Both the position numbers and the translations under genes were made by a program. DNA of 10,191 bases from Candidatus Cloacimonadota bacterium (GTDB taxonomy: Bacteria; Cloacimonadota; Cloacimonadia; Cloacimonadales; Cloacimonadaceae), in assembly GCA_023392795.1 (NCBI GenBank), contig JAEWNJ010000063.1, positions 1-10,191 of the forward strand, in the 5' to 3' direction. This document shows positions 1-8,800 of this stretch, one piece after another (position 1 is the stretch's first letter; the number at the start of each line of letters is the position of its first letter). The notes under the pieces were generated by a model. It made no database searches. It saw only the letters and a list, made by a program, of their open reading frames with translations, and had not been told where the DNA came from.

Positions 1-306
1 ATCAAAGAGAATCTGGTGGACAAAAACCTGCTGCCGAAGGAAAACTTGAGGATCTATGCCGTCATCTCAGATGCCGTAAAGGCGCTGGTGGCGGGAGAAT
101 GTGACTTTTTGATACTCGATAACAGCCCAGCACAAAGCTTCCAAAAACAGTACCCACTTAAGACAGCACTGACGATCGAGACTTTTGAAAGCTATGGGAT
201 TGCCTTGCCCAAGAATGCTCCGCTAAACGGGAAAATCAATCAGGCGTTACAGGATCTGATCGACAGCGGTGAAGTACTCTCCATCATTCAGACTCATCTG
301 AAATAG
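1..306 (+). CDS. C-terminal part of a family 3 (amino-acid type) ABC transporter solute-binding protein, 5' end outside the window
   Basis: The frame is open from the first base, so this is the last 101 residues of a longer protein; the in-frame GTG at 16 is internal. The visible part matches the C-terminal lobe of SBP_bac_3 periplasmic binding proteins: a 'DAVKALVAGECDFLILDNSPA' type segment (the loop where the lobe recognises the hinge and ligand), then 'ESYGIALPKNAPLNGKINQAL' and a final helix ending in SIIQTHLK, which corresponds to the family's usual 'G.l..i...W' ending. Family members are normally 230–280 residues, so more than half, including any signal peptide or lipobox, lies upstream. 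Such proteins capture amino acids or related polar solutes outside the inner membrane and deliver them to an ABC permease. Ligand cannot be told from this fragment. The gene converges on the ribosomal operon and has no evident functional link to it. The stop is TAG at 304–306. Confidence 0.8.
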   Translation: MKENLVDKNLLPKENLRIYAVISDAVKALVAGECDFLILDNSPAQSFQKQYPLKTALTIETFESYGIALPKNAPLNGKINQALQDLIDSGEVLSIIQTHLK

Positions 307-358
307 GCTTAACATATTCACGAGTTCCATCACAGACGCTCAACCCAGAGTAACCCAT

Positions 359-391
359 AAACAAAAGGCTGCCCCCTGAAAGGAAGCAGCC
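359..391 (-). terminator. Rho-independent terminator of the rplL–rpoB–rpoC–rpsL–rpsG transcript
   Basis: On the minus strand, starting 25 nt after the rpsG stop, GGCTGC (391–386) pairs with GCAGCC (372–367) as a 6-bp GC-rich stem. An inner CCT/AGG pairing (383–381 with 377–375) can extend it across a small internal loop. The stem is followed directly by TTTTGTTT (366–359). This is the classic intrinsic terminator layout. The plus-strand reading has no T-tract after the stem, so it should act only on the ribosomal operon and not on the convergent solute-binding gene. Confidence 0.85.
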
Positions 392-416
392 GCAATGTGA
401 GTGTTCTATCCGAGAA

Positions 417-887
417 CTACCATCTGAGATGAGCAAAAGCCTTGTTGGCGTCTGCCATCTTGTGGGTATCTTCGCGTTTCTTAATAGAAGAACCTTCTTT
501 CTTGTAAGCAGCCATCAATTCAGCAGCCAGCTTTTCCATCATAGTCTTCTCGCTACGAGCGCGGGAATAGGTGATGATCCAACGGAAGGCAACGGCACGG
601 CCGTTCTTTTCATTCACTTCGGTAGGGATCTGATAGTTTGAACCACCTACGCGGCGGGAAACCACTTTCACCAGGGGACGTACATTTTCAAGCGCGGTCT
701 TGAAGACTTCCAGGGGTTCCTGTTTGGTCTTCTGCTGGATGATGTCGAAGGCTCCGTAAACAATCTTTTCAGCCAGGGATTTCTTGCCCTGTACCATGAG
801 ACAATTCATGAACTTGGTGAGTACTACATCGTTGTATTTGGGATCCGGCAGTACTTCACGGACTACGGCTTTACGTTTTCTTGGCAT
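417..887 (-). CDS. rpsG: 30S ribosomal protein S7
   Basis: S7 is a primary 16S rRNA-binding protein that nucleates assembly of the 30S head and lines the E site. The product is 156 residues, a common bacterial length. It runs from the typical MPRKRKAVVREVLPDPKY start through the conserved 'KF.N.LMVQGKKSLAEKIVY' helix region, the 'ENVRPLVKVVSRRVGGSNYQIP' rRNA-binding beta-ribbon, and ends with the characteristic KREDTHKMADANKAFAHLRW. Start is ATG at 887–885. Its Shine-Dalgarno GGAGGG begins on the last G of the rpsL TAG stop, leaving only 10 nt between the genes, so translation is probably coupled to rpsL. In many bacteria S7 represses its own operon by binding the rpsL–rpsG region, but this spacer is too short to hold the E. 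coli type of S7 target. It is the last gene of the transcript: a terminator follows and fusA is not next. Confidence 0.98.
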   Translation of the reverse strand: MPRKRKAVVREVLPDPKYNDVVLTKFMNCLMVQGKKSLAEKIVYGAFDIIQQKTKQEPLEVFKTALENVRPLVKVVSRRVGGSNYQIPTEVNEKNGRAVAFRWIITYSRARSEKTMMEKLAAELMAAYKKEGSSIKKREDTHKMADANKAFAHLRW

Positions 888-897
888 TTATTCCCTC

Positions 898-1275
898 CTA
901 TTTTTTCTTGGGACGCTTGGTTCCGTATTTGGAGCGTGAATTGGTGCGTTTTTCCACGCCGGCGGAGTCAAGGGCACCGCGAACAATATGGTAGCGAACA
1001 CCGGGAAGGTCTTTTACACGACCACCACGAACAAGAACGATGGAGTGTTCCTGCAGGTTGTGTCCTTCGCCGGGAATATATGCTGTAACTTCAAATCCGT
1101 TCACAAGACGGACACGTGCGACTTTACGAAGAGCTGAGTTGGGTTTCTTGGGCGTAGTCGTGTAAACACGAGTGCATACTCCGCGCCTTTGCGGACATCC
1201 CATGAGCGCCCTGTTTTTCTTTTTGATCTCAACTGCAGTTCTTCCTTTGCGGATCAATTGGTTGATGGTTGGCAC
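898..1275 (-). CDS. rpsL: 30S ribosomal protein S12, GTG start
   Basis: S12 sits at the 30S decoding centre and controls translational accuracy; it is the classical streptomycin-resistance locus. The product is 125 residues and collinear with E. coli S12. Visible landmarks are CPQRRGVCTRVYTTTPKKPNS with Lys43 and Lys44, and GGRVKDLPGVRYH with Lys88, Asp89 and Pro91. These are the wild-type, streptomycin-sensitive residues at the usual mutation sites, and Asp89 is the residue that RimO methylthiolates in organisms having that enzyme. The tail is Lys/Arg-rich (SRSKYGTKRPKKK). The start is GTG at 1275–1273: it gives the canonical MPTINQLIRKGR N-terminus and lies 7 nt after AAAGGAG. The gene follows rpoC by 42 nt and precedes rpsG by 10 nt. 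Confidence 0.98.
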   Translation of the reverse strand: MPTINQLIRKGRTAVEIKKKNRALMGCPQRRGVCTRVYTTTPKKPNSALRKVARVRLVNGFEVTAYIPGEGHNLQEHSIVLVRGGRVKDLPGVRYHIVRGALDSAGVEKRTNSRSKYGTKRPKKK

Positions 1276-1282
1276 TGATTTT

Positions 1283-1289
1283 CTCCTTT
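1283..1289 (-). promoter_or_regulatory. Shine-Dalgarno sequence of rpsL supporting a GTG start
   Basis: AAAGGAG on the minus strand (1289–1283), 7 nt before the GTG at 1275. It lies in the 42-nt rpoC–rpsL spacer, which is AT-rich and shows no convincing terminator or promoter. Confidence 0.8.
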
Positions 1290-1317
1290 ATTTTATTTCA
1301 GTGTGTCTTATAAATTC

Positions 1318-4300
1318 TTAGAAATCGAGGATATCCTCTGCTTCTTCAGAAACTTCCGGGTGCGCCAGCTTGCTGATGATCTGAGCCACGGTATCGCCAT
1401 TGGCCACTGCTTCTTTGATCAAGCCGTTATATAGCCTGGTACCGGTTCCCACAGGTATGCGGTGACCCAGAATGATGCTTTCCTTCAAGCCTTCAAGGTG
1501 GTCCACGCTGCCTTCAATGGCTGCCTTTGTAAGCACTTTGGTAGTTTCTTGGAACGAAGCTGACGAAAGCCAGCTATCCGTCAAGAGAGAAATTTTAGTG
1601 ATGCCCAAAAGCAGCTGTTCAAACTGCGCGGGCTGTTTGCCGAAGGATACCGCTTCGCGGTTTTCCCGCTCCACGCGTACCTTGTCCACGATGTCTCCCT
1701 GTAGGAAGGAGGTGCTGCCGCTATCGGTGATGCGGACTTTTTTAAACATCTGACGTACGATAACGCTGACGTGCTTGTCGTCGATCTTCACGCCCTGTTT
1801 ACGGTAAATCTCCTGAATCTCGTTCAAGATCATCATCTGAGCTTCGATCACGCCTTTCACCAGCATGTCGTGCGGATCCAGCGGACCATCGGAGAGTGCG
1901 TCACCGCTTTCCACTTTGTCGCCCTGGTGCACGATAATGCGCTTGCCGGAGGGGATGGAGTATTTGCGGCCGGCGAGGGGCTGGTATGCGCTCACGGCGT
2001 CTCCCGAGACCACGATGCTTTCCTGCTCGGCGGGAACCACAAACATCTTGCCACACAGAGGAGTACCGGCTTTCACGCTCTCGCCTTCGGCTACGATAAC
2101 GGTCATCGTCTTGGGAATATCGTACACGTTTCCTTTCTGGTTGCGCTTGGCGATCTGTACTTTTACTTTGCCATCTTCCATCAGGATGGTGCATTTACCG
2201 TCGTTCTCGGCAAAGACGCTCTTCTTGTTTAGCACCCAGATGCGCTGATTCTTGTCATCATCCATGCTCACGACCACCTTGCCGTCATTCGGGGCAAAGA
2301 GACCATTGGGCGGGGTTACGAAGATGTCACGGCCGGTCTTTTTCAGACCACCGATGGTGACGATGCCGTCGATGTCGGAAATGCGGGCTTTATCCTTGGG
2401 AACGCGGGCTTCCACGAGGTCCTGCACGCGAGGCAGACCACCGGTGATGTCGCGCTGTTTAATGGTCATACGCGAAGTCTGGCCCAGGATGTCACCTGTA
2501 TGTACGAAGCTGCCGTCTTCCACGCGCACTACCAGACCGGTAGGCAGAGGAATAAGGCGAACGCTGCCGTCTTCACCCACTATCTTAAACTGTGGTTGTT
2601 TCTTGCGGTCCTTGGATTCGATGATGGTGATGTCGCGGCTGAAGGTGATGTCGTTATACTCTTCCTTGAAGGTGATGTCTTTTACGAAGTTCTCGTAATG
2701 CAGCACACCTTTGGCCGTGGAAATGAGCGGATTGTTAAATTGGTCCCAGGATAACAGCTTGGTATTGAGGGCAATCTTTTGTCCGTCCTTCACGTGTACT
2801 GTGGCGGCGTATTCCACCTTATATTCTTCCAGCATTTTCTCTTCATCATTCTCATCCACGATGAGTAGCCGGCCCAGGTGAGATACGGATATCAGGTGTC
2901 CTTCGGTGTTGGTAACGCAGTTCATACGGTCGAATTTGACGATACCATCCTGACTGGATACCACTTCTGCCAGATCAGTGGCGGTCGATGCCGCTCCACC
3001 AATGTGGAATGTACGCAGGGTAAGCTGAGTACCGGGTTCACCGATGCTCTGTGCAGCGATGATGCCCACAGGATCGCCTACCATCACCGGTTTGAGAGTG
3101 CTGAGGTTGCGACCATAGCACTTGGCGCAAAGACCGCGTTCTGCTTCACAAGTAAGGGTGCTGCGAACATGAACAGAGATCAGGCCATGGTTTTGCAGGG
3201 TGCGGGCCATCTTGTTGCTGATTTCCTCGCCAGCATTTACCAGCACCTTTCCGGTGATGGGATCCACGATGTCTTCAGCGGCGAAACGTCCTTGAACGCG
3301 CTCCGCCAGGGACTGCACGATCTCGTTACCTTCCTTGAGCACTGTCATATGCACACCGCGGTTGGTGCCGCAATCTTCCATGGTGATGATGGCATTCTGC
3401 GCCACGTCCACCAGACGACGGGTAAGGTACCCGGCATCAGCGGTTTTCAGCGCGGTATCTGCCAGACCTTTACGAGCTCCGTGAGTGGATACGAAGTATT
3501 CCAGCACCGTGAGTCCGTCTTTAAAGTTCGATTTAATGGGGGTTTCGATCACATCCGCGCCACCGCCGGCACCGATCTTGGAGGGTTTGTCCATCAATCC
3601 GCGCATAGCGCCGAGCTGCTTGATCTGATCCTTTGATCCACGGGCACCGGATTTGTACATCATATAGATAGAGTTCAATCCGTTTCTTGAATGCGTAAGC
3701 TCTTCCATCATCTCATCGGTCACGCGGACAGTGGTGCGTTTCCAGGTATCCACCACACGACCCATACGCTCGTTTTCGGTGATGCCGCCCTTCTGGTGAA
3801 GATCGCTGATCTTGCTAACCTCTACTTCGGACTCGTTGATGATCTGATCTTTCCTTTGGGGTGTGATGATATCGCCAAAGCTGAAGGTAACGCCGGCACG
3901 TGTGGCATAGCGGAATCCCGTGGCTTTCAATTCATCCAGGAAAATGGCAGTGCGCCACTGACCGACCGCTTCATAGCAAAGCATGGCGAGGTCATTGATC
4001 TTACCCTTGTCATAAGTGATGTTTTGGTAACCAACTTCGGTAGGAACGATCTGATTGAAGATCACCCTGCCGACAGTGGTGGTAATATATGCGTTATCAA
4101 TCTTTACTCTGATCCAGGTGTGCAGGTCCAGACTGCGCTGGATCACTTCTTCACCTTTTACGCCACAGAGCTGCTCTTCGTATTCATAGGCAGCCACGAC
4201 GTCATCTGTACCATAGAAATGGCGCATGGTCTTGGGGTCTTCCGGAGCATCGCCTTCGGTCATGGTAAGATAATAGCAACCGAGCACGATGTCCTGGTTC

Positions 4301-5796
4301 GCAGCCATAGCCAATCTGCCGTTGGCCGGCAGGAGCAGGTTGCGGGTAGAAAGCATCAGCACTCTGGCTTCAATCTGCGCTTCCAGAGAAAGCGGCACAT
4401 ACACACCCATCTGGTCGCCGTCAAAGTCCGCGTTAAAGGGCACACAGACCATGGGATGCAGCTGGATGGCTTTGTTGTCGGTAAGTACAGGCATGAAGGC
4501 CTGGATACCCAGACGGTGCAGGGTGGGGGCACGGTTCAAGAGTACGGGGTAATCCTTCACCACGTCTTCCAAAATGCTCCAGATCTCAGGCTGTTTCTTT
4601 TCGATGAGTTTCTTGGCGTTCTTTACCTTATCCACTTCACCCATCTTCTGCAATCTTTCGATCAGATAGGGCTTGAATAGTTCCACAGCCATATCTTTGG
4701 GCAGGCCGCACTGATAAAGCTTGAGCTCCGGACCCACGGTGATCACCGAGCGGCCGGAATAGTCCACGCGCTTACCCAATAGATTCTGACGGAAACGCCC
4801 TTGCTTTCCCTTCAACTGATCGGTGAGGGATTTGAGTGGGCGATTGCCGCGGCCACGCACAGGGCGTGCCTTGCGGCTGTTATCGATCAGGGCATCCACC
4901 GCTTCTTGCAACATCCGTTTCTCGTTGCGCAGGATCACCTCGGGGGCTCTGATTTCCAGCAGGCCTTTGAGGCGGTTATTGCGAGTGATTACCCTGCGGT
5001 AAAGATCGTTGAAGTCTGCAGTGGCAAATCTGCCGCCTTCCAGAGGAACCAGCGGACGCAGCGTGGGAGGAAGCACAGGCAAGGCTTCCATAATCATATC
5101 AGCCGGGGAATTTCCGCTCTTGATAAAAGCGTCCACTATCTTCAGCTTGTTGATCAGCTTCTGTTTGCGCAGGGCAGATTCTTCAAATTTGAGGCGGGTT
5201 CGCAGGTCGAGAGCTTCATTCTTCAGATTGATGCGCAGAAGCAGTTCTTTGACGGCTTCAGCGCCCATCAGCACGATGAAGTTATCCCCCACCTTGTCCT
5301 TGATCTCGTAATACTCGTCCACTTCCAGCAGTTCCATCTTTTCATAGGGACTGTCTCCGGGATCGATCACGATGAAGGATTCATAATATAGCACGCGCTC
5401 CAGATCCTTGATCGTCATATCGAGCAAGGTACCGATCTTTGAAGGTGCGGATTTGACGAACCAAATGTGGGCGATTGGCACCGCCAGGGCGATGTGACCC
5501 ATTCTGGTACGACGAACGCGGCTGGTGGTTACCAACACGTTACAGCGTTCGCAGAGAGTATTTTGAAAGCGTTTCTTCTTATATTTTCCGCAAGCGCATT
5601 CATAGTCCCGTTCCGGGCCAAAGATGCGTTCGCAGAAGAGTCCGTCTTTTTCTGGTTTGAGGGTACGATAATTCAGGGTGTCAGGCTTGGTAACCTCACC
5701 GTGAGACCATTGGTTGATGATGGTATCGGCAGAGGCTACTCTGATGCGTACGGCATCATATTCACCGGGTCTTACTTCACGTCTTGTATCTTTCAT
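1318..5796 (-). CDS. rpoC: DNA-directed RNA polymerase subunit beta'
   Basis: Beta' carries the catalytic centre, bridge helix, trigger loop and much of the clamp of RNA polymerase. The product is 1492 residues, longer than E. coli's 1407. Landmarks in order: zinc ribbon with Cys67, Cys69, Cys82 and Cys85; clamp helices and sigma-binding region from about 270 (RNNRLKGLLEIRAPEVILRN); LLGKRVDYSGRSVI at 339–352; the catalytic NADFDGDQM at 455–463, with Asp457, Asp459 and Asp461 binding Mg2+; bridge helix about 764–798; second zinc site Cys809, Cys883, Cys890, Cys893; trigger loop with Arg928 and His931. The trigger loop is interrupted by an SI3-like insertion (about 940–1110) before ITGGLPRV at 1117–1124. 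A further extra segment at about 1163–1278 is listed separately. The C-terminus is typical (SFQETTKVLTKAAIEG.. near 1425). Start is ATG at 5796–5794; the GGGG of its ribosome binding site abuts the rpoB TAA, with a 12-nt gap, so the two large subunits are probably translationally coupled. The stop is TAA. Confidence 0.98.
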   Translation of the reverse strand: MKDTRREVRPGEYDAVRIRVASADTIINQWSHGEVTKPDTLNYRTLKPEKDGLFCERIFGPERDYECACGKYKKKRFQNTLCERCNVLVTTSRVRRTRMGHIALAVPIAHIWFVKSAPSKIGTLLDMTIKDLERVLYYESFIVIDPGDSPYEKMELLEVDEYYEIKDKVGDNFIVLMGAEAVKELLLRINLKNEALDLRTRLKFEESALRKQKLINKLKIVDAFIKSGNSPADMIMEALPVLPPTLRPLVPLEGGRFATADFNDLYRRVITRNNRLKGLLEIRAPEVILRNEKRMLQEAVDALIDNSRKARPVRGRGNRPLKSLTDQLKGKQGRFRQNLLGKRVDYSGRSVITVGPELKLYQCGLPKDMAVELFKPYLIERLQKMGEVDKVKNAKKLIEKKQPEIWSILEDVVKDYPVLLNRAPTLHRLGIQAFMPVLTDNKAIQLHPMVCVPFNADFDGDQMGVYVPLSLEAQIEARVLMLSTRNLLLPANGRLAMAANQDIVLGCYYLTMTEGDAPEDPKTMRHFYGTDDVVAAYEYEEQLCGVKGEEVIQRSLDLHTWIRVKIDNAYITTTVGRVIFNQIVPTEVGYQNITYDKGKINDLAMLCYEAVGQWRTAIFLDELKATGFRYATRAGVTFSFGDIITPQRKDQIINESEVEVSKISDLHQKGGITENERMGRVVDTWKRTTVRVTDEMMEELTHSRNGLNSIYMMYKSGARGSKDQIKQLGAMRGLMDKPSKIGAGGGADVIETPIKSNFKDGLTVLEYFVSTHGARKGLADTALKTADAGYLTRRLVDVAQNAIITMEDCGTNRGVHMTVLKEGNEIVQSLAERVQGRFAAEDIVDPITGKVLVNAGEEISNKMARTLQNHGLISVHVRSTLTCEAERGLCAKCYGRNLSTLKPVMVGDPVGIIAAQSIGEPGTQLTLRTFHIGGAASTATDLAEVVSSQDGIVKFDRMNCVTNTEGHLISVSHLGRLLIVDENDEEKMLEEYKVEYAATVHVKDGQKIALNTKLLSWDQFNNPLISTAKGVLHYENFVKDITFKEEYNDITFSRDITIIESKDRKKQPQFKIVGEDGSVRLIPLPTGLVVRVEDGSFVHTGDILGQTSRMTIKQRDITGGLPRVQDLVEARVPKDKARISDIDGIVTIGGLKKTGRDIFVTPPNGLFAPNDGKVVVSMDDDKNQRIWVLNKKSVFAENDGKCTILMEDGKVKVQIAKRNQKGNVYDIPKTMTVIVAEGESVKAGTPLCGKMFVVPAEQESIVVSGDAVSAYQPLAGRKYSIPSGKRIIVHQGDKVESGDALSDGPLDPHDMLVKGVIEAQMMILNEIQEIYRKQGVKIDDKHVSVIVRQMFKKVRITDSGSTSFLQGDIVDKVRVERENREAVSFGKQPAQFEQLLLGITKISLLTDSWLSSASFQETTKVLTKAAIEGSVDHLEGLKESIILGHRIPVGTGTRLYNGLIKEAVANGDTVAQIISKLAHPEVSEEAEDILDF
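1885..2310 (-). repeat. Extra beta' segment ending in three tandem 27-residue repeats (RpoC residues about 1163–1304)
   Basis: Between VTPPNG (to 1165) and the conserved GPLDPHDML (1304–1312), typical beta' proteins have only one short sandwich-barrel strand pair. Here three copies of a 27-residue unit follow each other without gaps, starting at Tyr1225, Phe1252 and Tyr1279. The shared pattern is [YF]-x-[IV]-P, then a Val/Ile strand, then G-[ED]-x-V-x-[AS] and a Leu. Pro1228/1255/1282, Gly1238/1265/1292, Val1241/1268/1295 and Leu1247/1274/1301 are all exactly 27 apart. The third copy is the conserved family strand pair, so copies one and two are the extra ones. Before them, FAPNDGK (1167) and FAENDGK (1195) form another pair 28 residues apart. 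A diverged relative of the 27-residue unit sits at Pro1085–Leu1104 inside the trigger-loop insertion. I infer expansion of sandwich-barrel hybrid motif units. The reading frame is intact throughout. Confidence 0.7.
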
Positions 5797-5808
5797 CCTG
5801 TATTCCCC

Positions 5809-8800
5809 TTATTTGCCTTCGTCGTCTTTGACAAACTCGATGTCAAAGCCCAGCGATTTAAGCTCGCTGACCAGCACATTGAAGGATTCCGGCACTCCGG
5901 GAGGAGGCGGATTTTCGCCGCGGGTGATGGCTTTGAAGGCGTTGTTGCGCCCGTCCACATCGTCACTCTTGATGGTGAGCATCTCTTCCAGCAGGTGCGC
6001 GGCGCCATAGGCTTCCAGCGCCCATACTTCCATTTCTCCCAGACGCTGACCGCCGTGTTGAGCTTTACCGCCCAGGGGTTGCTGAGTAATCAGGGAGTAA
6101 GGACCGGTGGAGCGGGCATGCATCTTATCCGCCACCAGATGGTTCAGTTTCATCATATAGATCACGCCGACGGTTACTCTTTCCTTGAAGGGCATCCCGT
6201 TCTTGCCGTCATAAAGCACCATCTTGCCATCTTCGGCATAGCCGGCGTTTCGCAATTCCGCGCGGATATCTTCGTTGGAAGCACCGTCGAAAATGGGTGT
6301 TTCCACTTCGAAGCCCAAAGCCCGGGCTGCCAGGCCCAGATGGGTTTCCATGATCTGCCCGATGTTCATACGGGAAGGCACGCCCAGAGGGTTGAGCACT
6401 ATATCCACAGTGCTGCCGTCTTCCATAAAGGGCATGTCTTCGATGGGGGCCACAATGGAGATCACACCTTTGTTACCATGGCGACCTGCCATTTTGTCAC
6501 CCACTTCGATCTTCCGCTTTTTGGCTACATACACCTTCACCATCTTGCGTACGCCATATTGCAGCTCATCGCCGTGTTTGATGCGTTCGCGCGATTTCTT
6601 GTAGATGTTTTCGCTCTGTTCGAGGGATTGCTTGATCTTCAGCGCGATGTCCTGATAGATGGCGTTATTGACGGCGGCGTCTTCCACCATCTCCACGTCC
6701 ATGTCTATTTTCTTGAAGTTTATGCGCTTGAGATCTTCTTTATTGATCTTCTTGCCGGGGGCAATGAAGAAGGTATTGGTCTTTTCGTCCCAGATCGTCT
6801 TGGCCACCTGACCGAGCAGGATGGCGGAAAGCTTTTCTTCCTTGAATTCTTCCACCTTCTTGCGGCGTAGAGCCAGATCGTCTTTTAGCTTCTGGATCTT
6901 TTCATCGTTCTCGTCTTCCATGTCCGTGCCATCTTCCAGGCGGGAAAATACCTTCACATCGATCACCACGCCTTCCATACCGGGTTTGGCTTTTAGTGAA
7001 CTATTGGTAAAATCTCCTGCGCGATCGCCAAAGAGAGCGCGCATCAGGTTCTCTTCCGGGGAAGGATCGATCTCGATGCTCTTTGGGGTTACCTTACCCA
7101 CGATGATGTCGCCGGCATGGATCACCGAGCCAACCCTGATGATACCTGTCTTATCCAGGTTTCTGAGGGCATGCGAGGGAACGTTTGGTATATCATAGGC
7201 CAGTTCTTCACGGCCATTTTTCACATTGCGCACCAATACTTCCATCTCTTCGATGTAGATGGAGGTAAGGGTATCTTCACGAGCCACCTTTTCGCTGAGG
7301 ATGATGGCGTCCTCATAGTTGTAACCATACCAGGGCATGAATGCCACCAGCATGTTTGTGCCCAGAGCCAGACGGTTGTCTTCCACGCAAGCGCCGTCAG
7401 ATATGGGCTGCCCTTTACGCACCACGTCACCAACGCGGACGATAGGACGCTGATTGGCACAGGTATCCTGGTTTGTTCTCACAAACTTCTTCAGGTAAAT
7501 GCGGTTTCCGCTGCCCAGATAGAGCGCTTCATCCTTTTCATTGAGGGCTTTCAGATCGATGTACGCTGAGGTAACGTTTACCACAGAGGCATCATAAGGA
7601 GCCACGGCAATGCCCGAAGTATCCATGGTGGCGATCTTTTCCATGCCGGTGCCCACCATGGGCGCCTGCGGATTGATCAAGGGCACAGCCTGACGCTGCA
7701 TGTTTGAACCCATCAGGGCGCGGTTGGCGTCGTCGTGTTCCAGGAAGGGGATCATGGCTGCCGAAACTGATACCATCTGTTGCGGTGCCACGTCCATAAA
7801 ATGCAATTCGGTGGGTTTTACCTGGATAAATTCGCCCTTTTCACGGGCAAAAGCCACTTCATCCACGATGCGGCGGTCGTCAGCCAGAGTTAGGTTGGAT
7901 TGGCCAATGATGTATTTCTCTTCCTCAGCGGCATCCATATACACATATTCATTGCTAACCACGCCATCCACCACTTTGCGGTAGGGCGTTTCAATGAAAC
8001 CGAGGCGGTTGATGCGGCTATAGATGGCAGGGGACACGATGAGTCCGATATTCGGTCCTTCAGGGGTTTCGATGGGGCATACTCTGCCATAGTGCGAGGC
8101 ATGCACGTCGCGCACTTCAAAGCCAGCGCGATCGCGAGCCAGACCGCCGGGACCCAAAGCGGACAGGGCGCGTTTGTGCCGCAGTCCCGCCAGGGGATTT
8201 GTTTGTTCCATAAACTGTGAGAGCTGACCAGTGAGGAAAAATCCCTGCACCACATTGATCAGCGCGTTGCTATTCACCAGATCATGCACGGTGATCTCAT
8301 CGATATTGGAGATCGCCATACGTTCCTGGATGATGCGGGCAACCATCGCCAGACCGGAAGCATACTGCTCTTGCAGCAATTCGCCCACGGTGCGTACGCG
8401 ACGATTGGCCAGATTGTCGATATCGTCCACTTCATCGTCGTCGTGATAGATGTTCACCAGGGTCTTGAAGATATATACAAAGTCCTGCACAGTGAGGGTC
8501 ATCATGTTTTCATCGACCTCGATGCCCAGGCGCTTGTTTATCTTGTAACGTCCCACTTCGCCCAGATTGTACCGTCTTTCATTGAAGAACATGCGGTCAA
8601 CCAATTGACGGGCAGCTTCCACTGGCGCGTCTTCACCGGGGCGAATCAGGGAATAGATCTTTTTCAGAGCTTCTTCCTGATTGGTGGTGGGATCTTTGGC
8701 TATGGTATTTTCCAATACCTTGCGGGCAATCTCATAGTCATAATTGACCACTTCCACGTGTTTGATCTTGTGATCGCTCAAAATCTTGATCAGGGTATCG

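Noticed and set aside
16..18. GTG as the start of the left-hand solute-binding gene
   Set aside because: The frame is open to base 1, the resulting 96-residue protein would be only the C-terminal lobe of a 230–280-residue family, and there is no clear Shine-Dalgarno sequence before it.
1276..1317. Possible terminator or promoter between rpoC and rpsL
   Set aside because: The 42-nt spacer is T/A-rich but has no stable stem and no paired -35/-10 hexamers; read-through into rpsL is the simpler view.
3691..4680. Plus-strand open frame of 329 codons opposite rpoC, and similar ones at 2878–3636 and 8284–8895
   Set aside because: They are shadow frames antisense to highly conserved coding sequence; no family resemblance or convincing ribosome binding site.
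5467..6870. Plus-strand open frame of 467 codons opposite rpoB/rpoC
   Set aside because: It lies entirely antisense to conserved rpoB and rpoC sequence, spans their junction, has no recognisable domain, and is the kind of open frame produced by codon bias of the true genes.
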